Shown piece after piece: positions 43,437-51,166 of a stretch of DNA of 64,000 bases. The stretch comes from Epilithonimonas hominis (GTDB lineage: Bacteria > Bacteroidota > Bacteroidia > Flavobacteriales > Weeksellaceae). The DNA is taken from NCBI RefSeq assembly GCF_003730015.1, contig NZ_RJTU01000013.1, positions 1-64,000 on the forward strand. The letters are read 5' to 3'. The number at the start of each line of letters is the position of its first letter. Within the stretch, counting starts at the first letter, position 1. A program made the translations under genes and the position numbers. Under the pieces are notes generated by a model. That model ran no database searches, was not told where the DNA came from, and was given only the letters and a program-made list of their open reading frames with translations.

Positions 43437-44077
43437 TATATCTCAGTAATCAGATAATTCTGATATTTTGATTTGTCAAATGTAAATAAATTGGGAGATA
43501 ATTTTTGGTTTTCTTTATAATCACTGATCCCAATTACTGCGACCTCATTACTGGTGGTAATCTGTTCTAATTTTATAAGTTTTTTCTGAGGTGTATTAAC
43601 ATATAAAGTGACATTCTTCAGACCGTTATTTTTTACAGGAACCATTTTAATAACATCAACAGGAATTCCGCTCATTGTTTTTTTACCGGAATAAGTCACA
43701 TCATATTCTTTTTTATAAGAATCAAGATAGCTCAGCGGTGAGAAATGAATTTGCTCATCATTAGGTTTAGAAATAGTCACCTCTTTATCTTCATCATTGA
43801 TATTATATAGTTTATTTCCATCAAATATCTGTTCGGTTCCCATTATTTTTAGCTTGTAGCGAGTGTTATCCGAATAGAAAATGCCCGTCTGACTACGAAG
43901 ATTTTTACCAGATCCGGATGTGTAAGAGAATTTGAAATATGAATTTTTTTTACTCTTATAGTTTCTCGTTACCTCATCCAATATCTTCTGTGATCTATTG
44001 TCGATAGTCTGTGAATGAGCCGAAAAGCTGGCTCCTAAAATTGTTAAAGTCAAAAGTGGCCTTAAATAATTTTTCAT
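43436..44077 (-). CDS. LolA-like outer membrane lipoprotein carrier
   Basis: A 213-residue periplasmic protein with signal peptide ending ASFSAHS. The body matches the LolA-like fold: AQKILDEVTRNYKSKKN-type first helix (actual SQKILDEVTRNYKSKKN), YFKFSYT strand, GTEQIFDGNKLYNINDEDKE and ISDYKENQKLSPNLFTFDKS at the end. LolA carries lipoproteins across the periplasm; in Bacteroidota several LolA-like paralogs exist, some of uncertain role. Usually next to FtsK, but here it stands alone. Confidence 0.85.
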   Translation of the reverse strand: MKNYLRPLLTLTILGASFSAHSQTIDNRSQKILDEVTRNYKSKKNSYFKFSYTSGSGKNLRSQTGIFYSDNTRYKLKIMGTEQIFDGNKLYNINDEDKEVTISKPNDEQIHFSPLSYLDSYKKEYDVTYSGKKTMSGIPVDVIKMVPVKNNGLKNVTLYVNTPQKKLIKLEQITTSNEVAVIGISDYKENQKLSPNLFTFDKSKYQNYLITEI

Positions 44078-44184
44078 TTATTAATTGATTGTAATTTTAA
44101 ACAAAGGTAGTTTTTCAATATTAATGCCAATATTTTTTTACTGATAAAATTATGTTAAGATTTATAAACACTTTAAGTCGGAAT

Positions 44185-44781
44185 CTAAGGCAAAATAAAA
44201 AAGAAAACTGCACAAAAATGCATAATGCTGCCACCTAGAACAAACAAATGCCATATTGGATGGTAAAATGGTTTTCTGTCCTTTACATAAAAATAAATCC
44301 CTAATGTATAGCATAATCCACCAATAATTATCAACGTTAGTGCGCTGGTGGAAAGATTTTCTATCATTGGTTTAATAGCAATAATGGCTGCCCAACCCAT
44401 CAAAGCGTAAAGAGAAAGTGAGATTTTTTCATTGTTTCTCATTGGAGAAAATTTAAATATAAAACCAATCAAAGTCATTCCCCAGATGACACCAAACATA
44501 CTCCAGCCCCAAGCGCCTTTCAGCCCCAGTAAAGCAATAGGTGTGTATGTTCCCGCAATCAAAATATAGATACTAAGATGGTCAATCCTTTGGCAGATTT
44601 TTTTCCATTTCAGTTTATAAACCGCGTGATAAACGGTAGATGCAGAATAGAGTAGTATCAAACTAATCCCGAAGACCAAGGAAGAGGCTATCGCAATCCC
44701 ACTACCGCTAATCGCTGAATAGTAAATCATCAGAATCAATGCAACAACGGGAAGTATAACCCCGAGACCAATTGAATGCAA
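44185..44781 (-). CDS. Hemolysin III family membrane protein, copy 1, altered N-terminus
   Basis: Seven-helix hemolysin III (TrhA/PAQR) protein, about 198 residues. It is nearly identical to the gene at 46023-46658: about eight differences over 195 aligned residues, with the 3' ends almost identical in DNA. Conserved SASTVYHAVYK and HPIWHLFVLGGSIMHF (metal-binding His) are kept. The N-terminus is different: no ATG is in frame, the listed start is a TTG, and the conserved THG before LGV in copy 2 is SIG here. The gene is therefore a recent duplicate that lost its original start and may be poorly expressed. Confidence 0.75.
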   Translation of the reverse strand: MHSIGLGVILPVVALILMIYYSAISGSGIAIASSLVFGISLILLYSASTVYHAVYKLKWKKICQRIDHLSIYILIAGTYTPIALLGLKGAWGWSMFGVIWGMTLIGFIFKFSPMRNNEKISLSLYALMGWAAIIAIKPMIENLSTSALTLIIIGGLCYTLGIYFYVKDRKPFYHPIWHLFVLGGSIMHFCAVFFFILP

Positions 44782-44938
44782 TTGTTTTATCTCATTAAAA
44801 AGATTGTCTGTTTCAAGGTTTTGAAAATCATTGGTTTAATGATTTATTATTTTTAAATTTAATAAAAATGAAACTATATTGCAATTAATGATTGATAAAA
44901 TTTGTTTGACATTTTTACGAGATTTATAATCAGCTTCT

Positions 44939-44946
44939 TAACTTTG
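44939..44946 (+). promoter_or_regulatory. TAnnTTTG promoter box of the AEC transporter
   Basis: TAACTTTG, 17 bp before the ATG at 44964. Confidence 0.55.
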
Positions 44947-44963
44947 CAGGATATTCAAGACGA

Positions 44964-45872
44964 ATGATAAACTTTGTACTGATAGCTGTTTGCATTATTG
45001 CAGGAATGATTTTCAAATCAACCAAAACCATTCATCCAGATGCGCATAAGGGCATCAACACCTGGGTTCTTTATTTGGCCCTGCCAGCAGTTTCTTTTAA
45101 ATATTTGCCCAAAGTACAGTGGTCTCTAGAAATGCTTTTTCCGATTTTGAGTACCGTATTGATAGCTGTTGGAAGTTCGATATTGGTGCTTTTTTACAGC
45201 AGAATAAAAAACTATTCTAGGCGGTCAAGAAGTACTATGGAATTAGCAAGTGGGTATAGCAATACCTCATTCATTGGGTTTCCTCTTATTGCTGCTTTCT
45301 ATGGCGAACAATATCTAAGTATTGCTATTATTTGTGATCAAACGATGTTTTTGATGCTCTCTACAATGGGCATTATCACCGCTTTGAAAGGTGGTAGCAA
45401 GTCTGGAAAAATCAGCTCGATATTTATTTTGAAAAGACTTTTCACATTTCCACCGTTTTTAGGATGTATAAGCGCACTGATTTTATCTCAATTTTTCAAT
45501 CTGGATTTTGCAGAACCACTATTTGATAAACTGGCAGCAACTGTCGCACCTTTAGCTTTGTTTTCTGTAGGTTTGCAACTGAAATTCAATGGGTGGAGAA
45601 AACTGATTCCGCAGATTTCCACATCAATGCTTTACAAACTGATATTAGCGCCATTATGTGTTTTAGTATTAGCACTTGTTTTTGATATAAAAGAAGATAT
45701 TGCCAAAATCAGCATTTTTGAAGCAGCGATGCCCACCGTTATTACTTCCAGCATTATTGCTGAACAGTTCCGTTTGAATACAAAATTAATCAATCTCATT
45801 ATTGGAATTAGTATCCTTGTCGGGTTTGTAACAACTGGAATCTGGTTTGAGATTATTGAGTTTTTATTCTAA
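44964..45872 (+). CDS. AEC family transporter
   Basis: A 302-residue inner-membrane transporter of the auxin efflux carrier family, with about ten hydrophobic helices in two inverted halves. Characteristic segments are LALPAVSFKYLP, GYSNTSFIGFPLIAAFYGEQ in the first half and the AMPTVITSSIIAEQF crossover in the second, similar to malonate or arginine/auxin-type carriers. The substrate is unknown. It lies between the two hemolysin III copies on the opposite strand. Confidence 0.9.
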   Translation: MINFVLIAVCIIAGMIFKSTKTIHPDAHKGINTWVLYLALPAVSFKYLPKVQWSLEMLFPILSTVLIAVGSSILVLFYSRIKNYSRRSRSTMELASGYSNTSFIGFPLIAAFYGEQYLSIAIICDQTMFLMLSTMGIITALKGGSKSGKISSIFILKRLFTFPPFLGCISALILSQFFNLDFAEPLFDKLAATVAPLALFSVGLQLKFNGWRKLIPQISTSMLYKLILAPLCVLVLALVFDIKEDIAKISIFEAAMPTVITSSIIAEQFRLNTKLINLIIGISILVGFVTTGIWFEIIEFLF

Positions 45873-45956
45873 GGCAATATAAATTAAGAATGAGATTAGT
45901 TTTAAAAATGTAATTAACAATTTGATATTCGAAAGAATCCATAATCTTATTATTTA

Positions 45957-46006
45957 AAACCACAAAAGTCACAAAAGATATACCTACAGATGTTCTTTTG
46001 TGGTTT
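45957..46006. repeat. CACAAAAG inverted repeat
   Basis: Perfect 12-bp arms AAACCACAAAAG and CTTTTGTGGTTT with a 26-nt centre, between the convergent AEC transporter and hemolysin III genes. Same style as 8257-8316 and 26042-26154. Confidence 0.75.
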
Positions 46007-46022
46007 AATACTTCTTGTGTTT

Positions 46023-46658
46023 TTATGGCAAAATAAAAAAGAAAACTGCACAAAAATGCATAATGCTACCACCTAGAACAAACAAATGCCATATTGGATG
46101 GTAAAAAGGTTTTCTGTCCTTTGCATAAAAATAAATCCCTAGTGTATAGCATAATCCGCCGATAATTATCAACGTTAGTGCGCCGGTGGAAAGATTTTCT
46201 ATCATTGGTTTAATAGCAATAATGGCTGCCCAACCCATCAATGCATAAAGAGAAAGTGATATTTTTTCATTGTTTCTTAATGGAGAAAATTTAAAAATAA
46301 AACCAATCAACGCCATTCCCCAGATAACACCAAACATACTCCAGCCCCACGCACCTTTCAGACCAAGAAGAGCGACGGGCGTGTAGGTTCCGGCGATGAG
46401 AAGGTAGATACTGAGATGGTCGATTCTTTGGCAAATCTTTTTCCACTTTAGTTTATAAACCGCGTGATAAACGGTAGATGCAGAATAGAGTAGTATCAAA
46501 CTAATCCCAAAGACCAAGGAAGAGGCTATCGCAATTCCACTACCGCTAATCGCTGAATAGTAAATCATCAGAATCAATGCAACAACGGAAAGTATAACCC
46601 CAAGACCGTGTGTGATGACATTGTATAATTCTTCTTTTTTTCGGTTTTTCTTCGGCAT
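46023..46658 (-). CDS. Hemolysin III family membrane protein, copy 2
   Basis: Complete hemolysin III (TrhA/PAQR superfamily) protein of 211 residues with seven transmembrane helices. N-terminus MPKKNRKKEELYNVITHGLG carries the conserved THG; SASTVYH and HPIWHLFVLGGSIMHF hold the likely metal-binding His. Homologs act in membrane-lipid homeostasis; the hemolysin name is historical. The ATG at 46658 is preferred over 46676. This copy looks like the parental one, given its intact N-terminus. Confidence 0.92.
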   Translation of the reverse strand: MPKKNRKKEELYNVITHGLGVILSVVALILMIYYSAISGSGIAIASSLVFGISLILLYSASTVYHAVYKLKWKKICQRIDHLSIYLLIAGTYTPVALLGLKGAWGWSMFGVIWGMALIGFIFKFSPLRNNEKISLSLYALMGWAAIIAIKPMIENLSTGALTLIIIGGLCYTLGIYFYAKDRKPFYHPIWHLFVLGGSIMHFCAVFFFILP

Positions 46659-46759
46659 CTTTTCAAATTTTATCAAAGTTAATCATTAAACTTTTTTCAA
46701 GCTTTGCAAATAATATTTTTAACAAGAATTTAAAATTTATTTACATCATATAAAATCCT

Positions 46760-46767
46760 TAGTTTTG
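46760..46767 (+). promoter_or_regulatory. TAnnTTTG promoter box of the PBP4-type gene
   Basis: TAGTTTTG, 15 bp before the ATG at 46783; it overlaps the alternative TTG start at 46765, which argues for the ATG. Confidence 0.55.
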
Positions 46768-46782
46768 ATAAAAAATTCAGAA

Positions 46783-48156
46783 ATGAAGAATCTTTTTATT
46801 GTTCCGTTGTTGCTTTCGCAAGCTGTTTTCTCCCAATCGGTTTCTGCTAATCTGGATAAATCGGTAAAGGAGATGTTGTCTACATCCAATGCTTTGGCAG
46901 CTAATCTTTCTTTCTATGTTGCAGATGAGAATGGAAATTTAGTTTATGAATACAATGGGAACAAAGGACTTTCCACAGCCAGCACGCAAAAGATTTTTAC
47001 ATCGGCGGCAGCTTTGGAGACGCTCGGAGAGAATTATCAGTTCAAAACGACCGCTTCCTATTCTGGGAAAATATCAAATGGAAATTTAGACGGAGATTTT
47101 TATATCACTTCCAATGGTGATCCGACTTTGGGAAGCTGGCGTTGGGAAAATTATACGCCTGAAAATTTCAAACAACAATTGTTAGATGCCATCAAAAAAT
47201 CCGGAATCAAGAAAATATCAGGTAATTTGATTATCGATGATTCTTATTTCGATTTCCAAAGTACGCCTGGTGGATGGCCTTGGAATGATTTGGGGAATTA
47301 TTATGGTGCAGGAACTTTTGGCGTTAATTGGAGAGAGAACCAATTTGATATTAATATTAATGGCAATCAATTCAAGAGTTTTTCCTATGATTTGGAAAAT
47401 GTCAATTGGATAAATGAGCTGAAAACTGGCGGAAGCTCTGACCAAAGTTTAATCTTCACAGCGCCACATTCCGAAACCGCAATGATTAATGGAACATTAC
47501 CTGCCGGAAAAGTAACCACAGTTTCCGGTGCAACACCTAATCCGCCAATGCAATTAGCTCTTGAAATCAAAAAATTGCTAACAGAAAACGGAATTTCCCT
47601 TTCTGGAAAAACGACAACTTACTACAATGAAAAAATTGCCGGAAAATCTGTTTCAAAAGCTCCAACTCAAAATCAAATCTTTGAATATAAATCGCCAACA
47701 CTGGACAAAATTGTCTTTTGGTTTTTGAGAAAAAGCATCAATCTTTACGGAGAAACTTTAATCAAAACAATGGCGAAAGAAAAACGTAACAATCCGAGTT
47801 TTGATACTGGTGTGGATTTTCTAAAGGATTTCTGGAAGTCAAAAGGCATTAATCCGATGATGATCAACTTTGCTGATGGCAGCGGACTTTCTCCACAGAA
47901 TTACGTTTCAGCAAAAGCGCAGGTTCAGGCACTTTTATATGTTAAAAAGCAAAACTGGTTTGATGCTTTTTATGAAGGTTTCCCAACGCAGAACGGAATC
48001 AAAATGAAAAGTGGAACCATCAAAGACAGCAAATCTTTTGCAGGTTATCAAACTTCTAAAAGTGGCAAAAATTATGTATTTTCTATCATTATAAACAATT
48101 ATCAAGGTGGAAGTATTAGCAATGCTCTGTTTAAAATTCTAGATAATTTGAAATAA
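46783..48156 (+). CDS. dacB: D-alanyl-D-alanine carboxypeptidase/endopeptidase (PBP4, peptidase S13)
   Basis: A 457-residue periplasmic S13 peptidase that trims and cuts peptidoglycan cross-links. Signal peptide MKNLFIVPLLLSQAVFSQ; the SxxK active site is STQK (in TASTQKIFTSA) near residue 67; the SxN-like motif is in GSGLSPQNYVS near 365; KSGTIKD near 407 is the KTG-like box. WPWNDLGNYYGAG is typical of this family, and the large domain inserted between SxxK and SxN is present. A TAnnTTTG box is just upstream. Confidence 0.94.
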   Translation: MKNLFIVPLLLSQAVFSQSVSANLDKSVKEMLSTSNALAANLSFYVADENGNLVYEYNGNKGLSTASTQKIFTSAAALETLGENYQFKTTASYSGKISNGNLDGDFYITSNGDPTLGSWRWENYTPENFKQQLLDAIKKSGIKKISGNLIIDDSYFDFQSTPGGWPWNDLGNYYGAGTFGVNWRENQFDININGNQFKSFSYDLENVNWINELKTGGSSDQSLIFTAPHSETAMINGTLPAGKVTTVSGATPNPPMQLALEIKKLLTENGISLSGKTTTYYNEKIAGKSVSKAPTQNQIFEYKSPTLDKIVFWFLRKSINLYGETLIKTMAKEKRNNPSFDTGVDFLKDFWKSKGINPMMINFADGSGLSPQNYVSAKAQVQALLYVKKQNWFDAFYEGFPTQNGIKMKSGTIKDSKSFAGYQTSKSGKNYVFSIIINNYQGGSISNALFKILDNLK

Positions 48157-48409
48157 TTAGAATAAAAACACTTCGAGAGCTTCAGGGTGACGTCTCTAAT
48201 GCTAAATGTTTGAATTTAAAAATGTCAGTCTGAGGTTCTCAGAGACATTCTAGAATTTCAACGCAAAGGCACGAAAGGTTTAATTATAACTTATGTTTTC
48301 AAGGCACAAAGATTTTAACTTTGTTAAAATGGTAAAATAGAAGATTTTATTTTTGCGACTTTACACTAAATTAATTTTAAATATTTTTGCGACTTTGCGA
48401 TAAAACAAA
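48157..48409. repeat. Degenerate repeats between the PBP4 and glycosylase genes
   Basis: 48171-48240 holds a decayed relative of the CTTCGACT hairpin (CTTCGAGAGCTTCAGGGTGA ... TGTCAGTCTGAGGTTCTC). It is followed by CAAAGGCACGAAAGG and GGCACAAAGATTTTAAC, related to the CACAAAG family. No gene is seen. Confidence 0.5.
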
Positions 48410-48895
48410 ATGAACAGAATCAATTCTTTTCCACCGATTGTTGATGAGCAATCAGAAATTCTGATTTTGGGTTCGGTTCCGGGCGTTAAATCTTTGGAAA
48501 TGCAGCAATATTATGCACATCCACAGAATCAATTTTGGAAATTGATGTTTCATCTTTTTGATAAGTCATTTTCATTGGATTATCAAGAAAGAAAAGATTT
48601 ATTGAAAGAGAACAAAATTGCGCTTTGGGATGTCATCGAAAGTTGTGAACGAAAAGGAAGTTTGGATACAGAAATCAAAAATGAAATTGATAACAACATT
48701 CCTCAACTCATCGAGAATTATCCGAATATCAAAATGATTTTCTGTAACGGACAAAAGTCTTATAAAAACCTCATCAAAATTCTAGGCAAAGATTTCAAAA
48801 TTCCAATTATAGTTTTGCCTTCCACAAGTCCTCTTCATACGGTTAAGTTTGAGGAGAAATTGGAGAAGTGGAAAGTGATTAAAGATTTTCTATAG
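48410..48895 (+). CDS. DNA-deoxyinosine glycosylase (uracil-DNA glycosylase superfamily)
   Basis: A 161-residue base-excision repair enzyme. ILILGSVPGVKSLEMQQYYA gives the first catalytic motif (GSxPG), YYAHPQNQFWKL the base-pocket region, and VLPSTSPLHTVKF the second motif. This arrangement is that of the hypoxanthine-DNA glycosylase branch of the UDG superfamily, which removes deaminated adenine. It is convergent with aroE, with 2 bp between the stops. Confidence 0.9.
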   Translation: MNRINSFPPIVDEQSEILILGSVPGVKSLEMQQYYAHPQNQFWKLMFHLFDKSFSLDYQERKDLLKENKIALWDVIESCERKGSLDTEIKNEIDNNIPQLIENYPNIKMIFCNGQKSYKNLIKILGKDFKIPIIVLPSTSPLHTVKFEEKLEKWKVIKDFL

Positions 48896-48897
48896 AA

Positions 48898-49623
48898 TTA
48901 ACTATTCCAAATCTCCCAAGCTCTTTCCGCCTGCTGTTCCAGCATATAAAAACCATTCAATGTTGTGGCTCCCTTTTCTGCAGATTTTCTCAGAAAAGCC
49001 GTTTCCGAAGGATTATAAATCAAATCGATAACGTAATGTTTATCGGTAATCGCTTCAAAAGGAAATTGAACAGAATCGTCCACGTTTGGGAAGGTTCCAA
49101 CCGGTGTTGTCTGGATAATCAGTAAAGAATCTTTTACCAAGTCTTCCGAAAGATTTTCAAAAGTGATTTCAGATTTTCTGGAAACAGTTTGATGTTCGAT
49201 GTTATGTTTGTCCAAGATATATCTCACCGCTTTTGCAGCGCCACCGTCGCCAAGAATCAAAGCTTTTTTGTGATGGTCTTTTTTGTTGATAAGCAAAGTT
49301 TTCTCGAATCCAAAAGCATCTGTATTATAGCCGATTTTCTTTCCGTTTTTGAAACTTACGCAGTTCACAGCACCGATTTGTTGAGCTTCATCACTGAGTT
49401 CGTCGAGGAAAGGAATAATGGCTTGTTTGTAGGGGATTGTGACATTCATCCCAACTAGATTTTGATTATCTATAACAGAATTTATATGTTCTATGTTTGC
49501 AATATCAAAGAAGTTGTATGAATGATTTTTTAAGAATAATTTTTTAAATTTTTCCTCGAAATATTTTTTTGAAAATGAGTAAGAGATATTCTTCCCAAGT
49601 AATCCGAATTCCTGTTTTTCCAT
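48898..49623 (-). CDS. aroE: Shikimate dehydrogenase
   Basis: AroE, 241 residues, reduces 3-dehydroshikimate with NADPH in aromatic amino acid synthesis. Features: FGLLGKNISYSFSKKYFEEK (substrate loop), GMNVTIPYKQAIIPF with the catalytic Lys, NTDAFGFEK with Asp, LILGDGGAAKAVRYIL as the cofactor loop, and NGFYMLEQQAERAWEIW at the end. It is short, as in other Bacteroidota AroE proteins (usually 240-250). Confidence 0.95.
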   Translation of the reverse strand: MEKQEFGLLGKNISYSFSKKYFEEKFKKLFLKNHSYNFFDIANIEHINSVIDNQNLVGMNVTIPYKQAIIPFLDELSDEAQQIGAVNCVSFKNGKKIGYNTDAFGFEKTLLINKKDHHKKALILGDGGAAKAVRYILDKHNIEHQTVSRKSEITFENLSEDLVKDSLLIIQTTPVGTFPNVDDSVQFPFEAITDKHYVIDLIYNPSETAFLRKSAEKGATTLNGFYMLEQQAERAWEIWNS

Positions 49624-49750
49624 AGTCCAAATTTAGGAAATATCAATACAAGATTTATCATCAATTTTTGATTCTTCCATCAGCTGAATATTTTAAAATC
49701 TCTTTCTGTTGGCGTAATTTTGGATTTCGAAAAAATCAAATTATTTTAAA

Positions 49751-50584
49751 ATGAAGAATGTAATTCTCAATAACGGAACTGAGATTCCTGAGATTGGTTT
49801 TGGAACATGGCAAACGACAGAAAGTGTTCAAAAAACTGTAAAGGCAGCTTTAGAAGCTGGTTATAGACATATTGATACAGCTGATATCTATGGAAACGAG
49901 GAGGAAATAGGAGAAGCGATTGAAGAATCCGGAATCGAAAGAAAGGATCTGTATCTCACTACCAAAATATGGAACAGCAACAGAAGCGCACAAGGTGTGA
50001 AATATTCTGTAGAGCAGTCTCTTAAAAAACTGAAGACCAACTATTTGGATTTGTTATTGATACATTGGCCTGCAAATGAAACACAATTCGAGAATTGGAA
50101 GGAAATCAATGCAGAAACTTGGAAAGCGATGGAGGAGTTGTACAAATCTGGCGTTGTGAAAACCATTGGTGTCAGCAATTTTATGTTGCCTCAAATCAAA
50201 GCATTGTTGGAAACTGCAGAAGTGATTCCGGCTGTTAATCAGATAGAGTTTCATCCAGGTTACACCCAGCAGGAAGTGGTGGATTTTTGTAAAGAAAAAG
50301 GTATTGCGATAGAGGCTTGGAGCCCAATTGGTTCTGGTAGATTATTGAAAGATGAAAATCTGAAAGATATTGCTGAAAAATATGATGTTTCGCCAGCAAT
50401 CCTTTGTATCCAATTTTGTTTACAATCTGGCGTGATTGTTTTACCAAAATCTGAAAATCCTGTCAACATAAAAAACAACTTACATTTTGAAAGATTCAAA
50501 ATATCAGAAAGTGATATGAAAGCTTTGAAAACCTTGGAAGAAACCGGCTTTTCCGGCTTGAATCCAGAAACCGTCGATTTTTAA
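49751..50584 (+). CDS. Aldo/keto reductase
   Basis: A 277-residue NADPH-dependent AKR, TIM-barrel fold. The catalytic tetrad is visible: Asp and Tyr in DTADIYGNEEE (near residues 45-52), Lys in LTTKIWN near 77, and His in LLIHWPA near 108. The cofactor region is LPKSENPVNIKNNLHF near 240. Closest in style to 2,5-diketogluconate reductases (AKR5), but the substrate is uncertain. It ends in a strong terminator. Confidence 0.93.
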   Translation: MKNVILNNGTEIPEIGFGTWQTTESVQKTVKAALEAGYRHIDTADIYGNEEEIGEAIEESGIERKDLYLTTKIWNSNRSAQGVKYSVEQSLKKLKTNYLDLLLIHWPANETQFENWKEINAETWKAMEELYKSGVVKTIGVSNFMLPQIKALLETAEVIPAVNQIEFHPGYTQQEVVDFCKEKGIAIEAWSPIGSGRLLKDENLKDIAEKYDVSPAILCIQFCLQSGVIVLPKSENPVNIKNNLHFERFKISESDMKALKTLEETGFSGLNPETVDF

Positions 50585-50608
50585 ATTCGTAACTATTGAA
50601 GAAAAGAA

Positions 50609-50642
50609 AAGCAGTTTAAAAATTTTTAAACTGCTTTTTTAT
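50609..50642 (+). terminator. Terminator after the aldo/keto reductase
   Basis: Thirteen-base perfect stem AGCAGTTTAAAAA / TTTTTAAACTGCT followed by T-rich sequence. Confidence 0.88.
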
Positions 50643-50683
50643 AGAGTATTATTTTTTTATAAATTTTAAAAGTTGAATTGAAC

Positions 50684-50761
50684 GCAGCCCGACCTGAGTG
50701 GAGCTCTTTTTCTTTTTATTTAAAAAGAAAAAAGCGGGAACGGAGGGCGGATTAAGCTGCC
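50684..50761. repeat. Dispersed repeat family A, copy 3 (inverted)
   Basis: GCAGCCCGACCTGAGTGGAG, then a T-rich arm facing an A-rich arm, then GCGGGAACGGAGGGCGG and AAGCTGCC. Reverse-complement layout of 37444-37515 and 39935-40015. It lies between the aldo/keto reductase terminator and the 3' end of the receiver gene. Confidence 0.8.
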
Positions 50762-50771
50762 GAAATAAAAA

Positions 50772-51152
50772 TTATTCGTTAGCGTGGGAGTAGTATCTGA
50801 TTTTTTCTACAATCTCTCCAAGATCAAAAGGTTTTGGGATGAAATCTATCGCTCCGCTTTCTATTGCAGAATCGCCCAAACCTCGGCTGGCAGACATTAT
50901 CACAACAGGAATGTTTTTGAAATCCTGATGTGCTTTTATCATTTTGCAAATATCTCTTCCATCTTCCCCAGAAAGCCACATATCCATCAGGATCACATCT
51001 GGCTTAGTCGATGTTTCTAGCAAAGAATTGAACATATCGCTGCCACGCTCGTAATTAGATACTTCAAAACCTTCCATATTGAGCATCAGCTTGACAGAAT
51101 CCAGAATGGCTGGACTGTCATCCACAACTATTATTTTTTTTGATGTTGACAT
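50772..51152 (-). CDS. Single-domain response regulator
   Basis: A 126-residue receiver without an output domain. Motifs: IIVVDDSPAILDSV with the acidic pair, VILMDMWLSGEDG with phosphoacceptor Asp, and FIPKPFDLGEI with the conserved Lys. It lies 14 bp downstream of a PAS histidine kinase on the same strand, so it is probably its phosphorylation target, acting by protein contact. The ATG at 51152 is chosen over 51203, which lies inside the kinase gene. Confidence 0.92.
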   Translation of the reverse strand: MSTSKKIIVVDDSPAILDSVKLMLNMEGFEVSNYERGSDMFNSLLETSTKPDVILMDMWLSGEDGRDICKMIKAHQDFKNIPVVIMSASRGLGDSAIESGAIDFIPKPFDLGEIVEKIRYYSHANE

Positions 51153-51166
51153 TTTAAACAAGAATA

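Noticed and set aside
43436-44781. Idea that the LolA-like gene and hemolysin III copy 1 form an operon
   Set aside because: The spacing is over 100 bp and copy 1 seems to be a start-less duplicate, so linkage is accidental.
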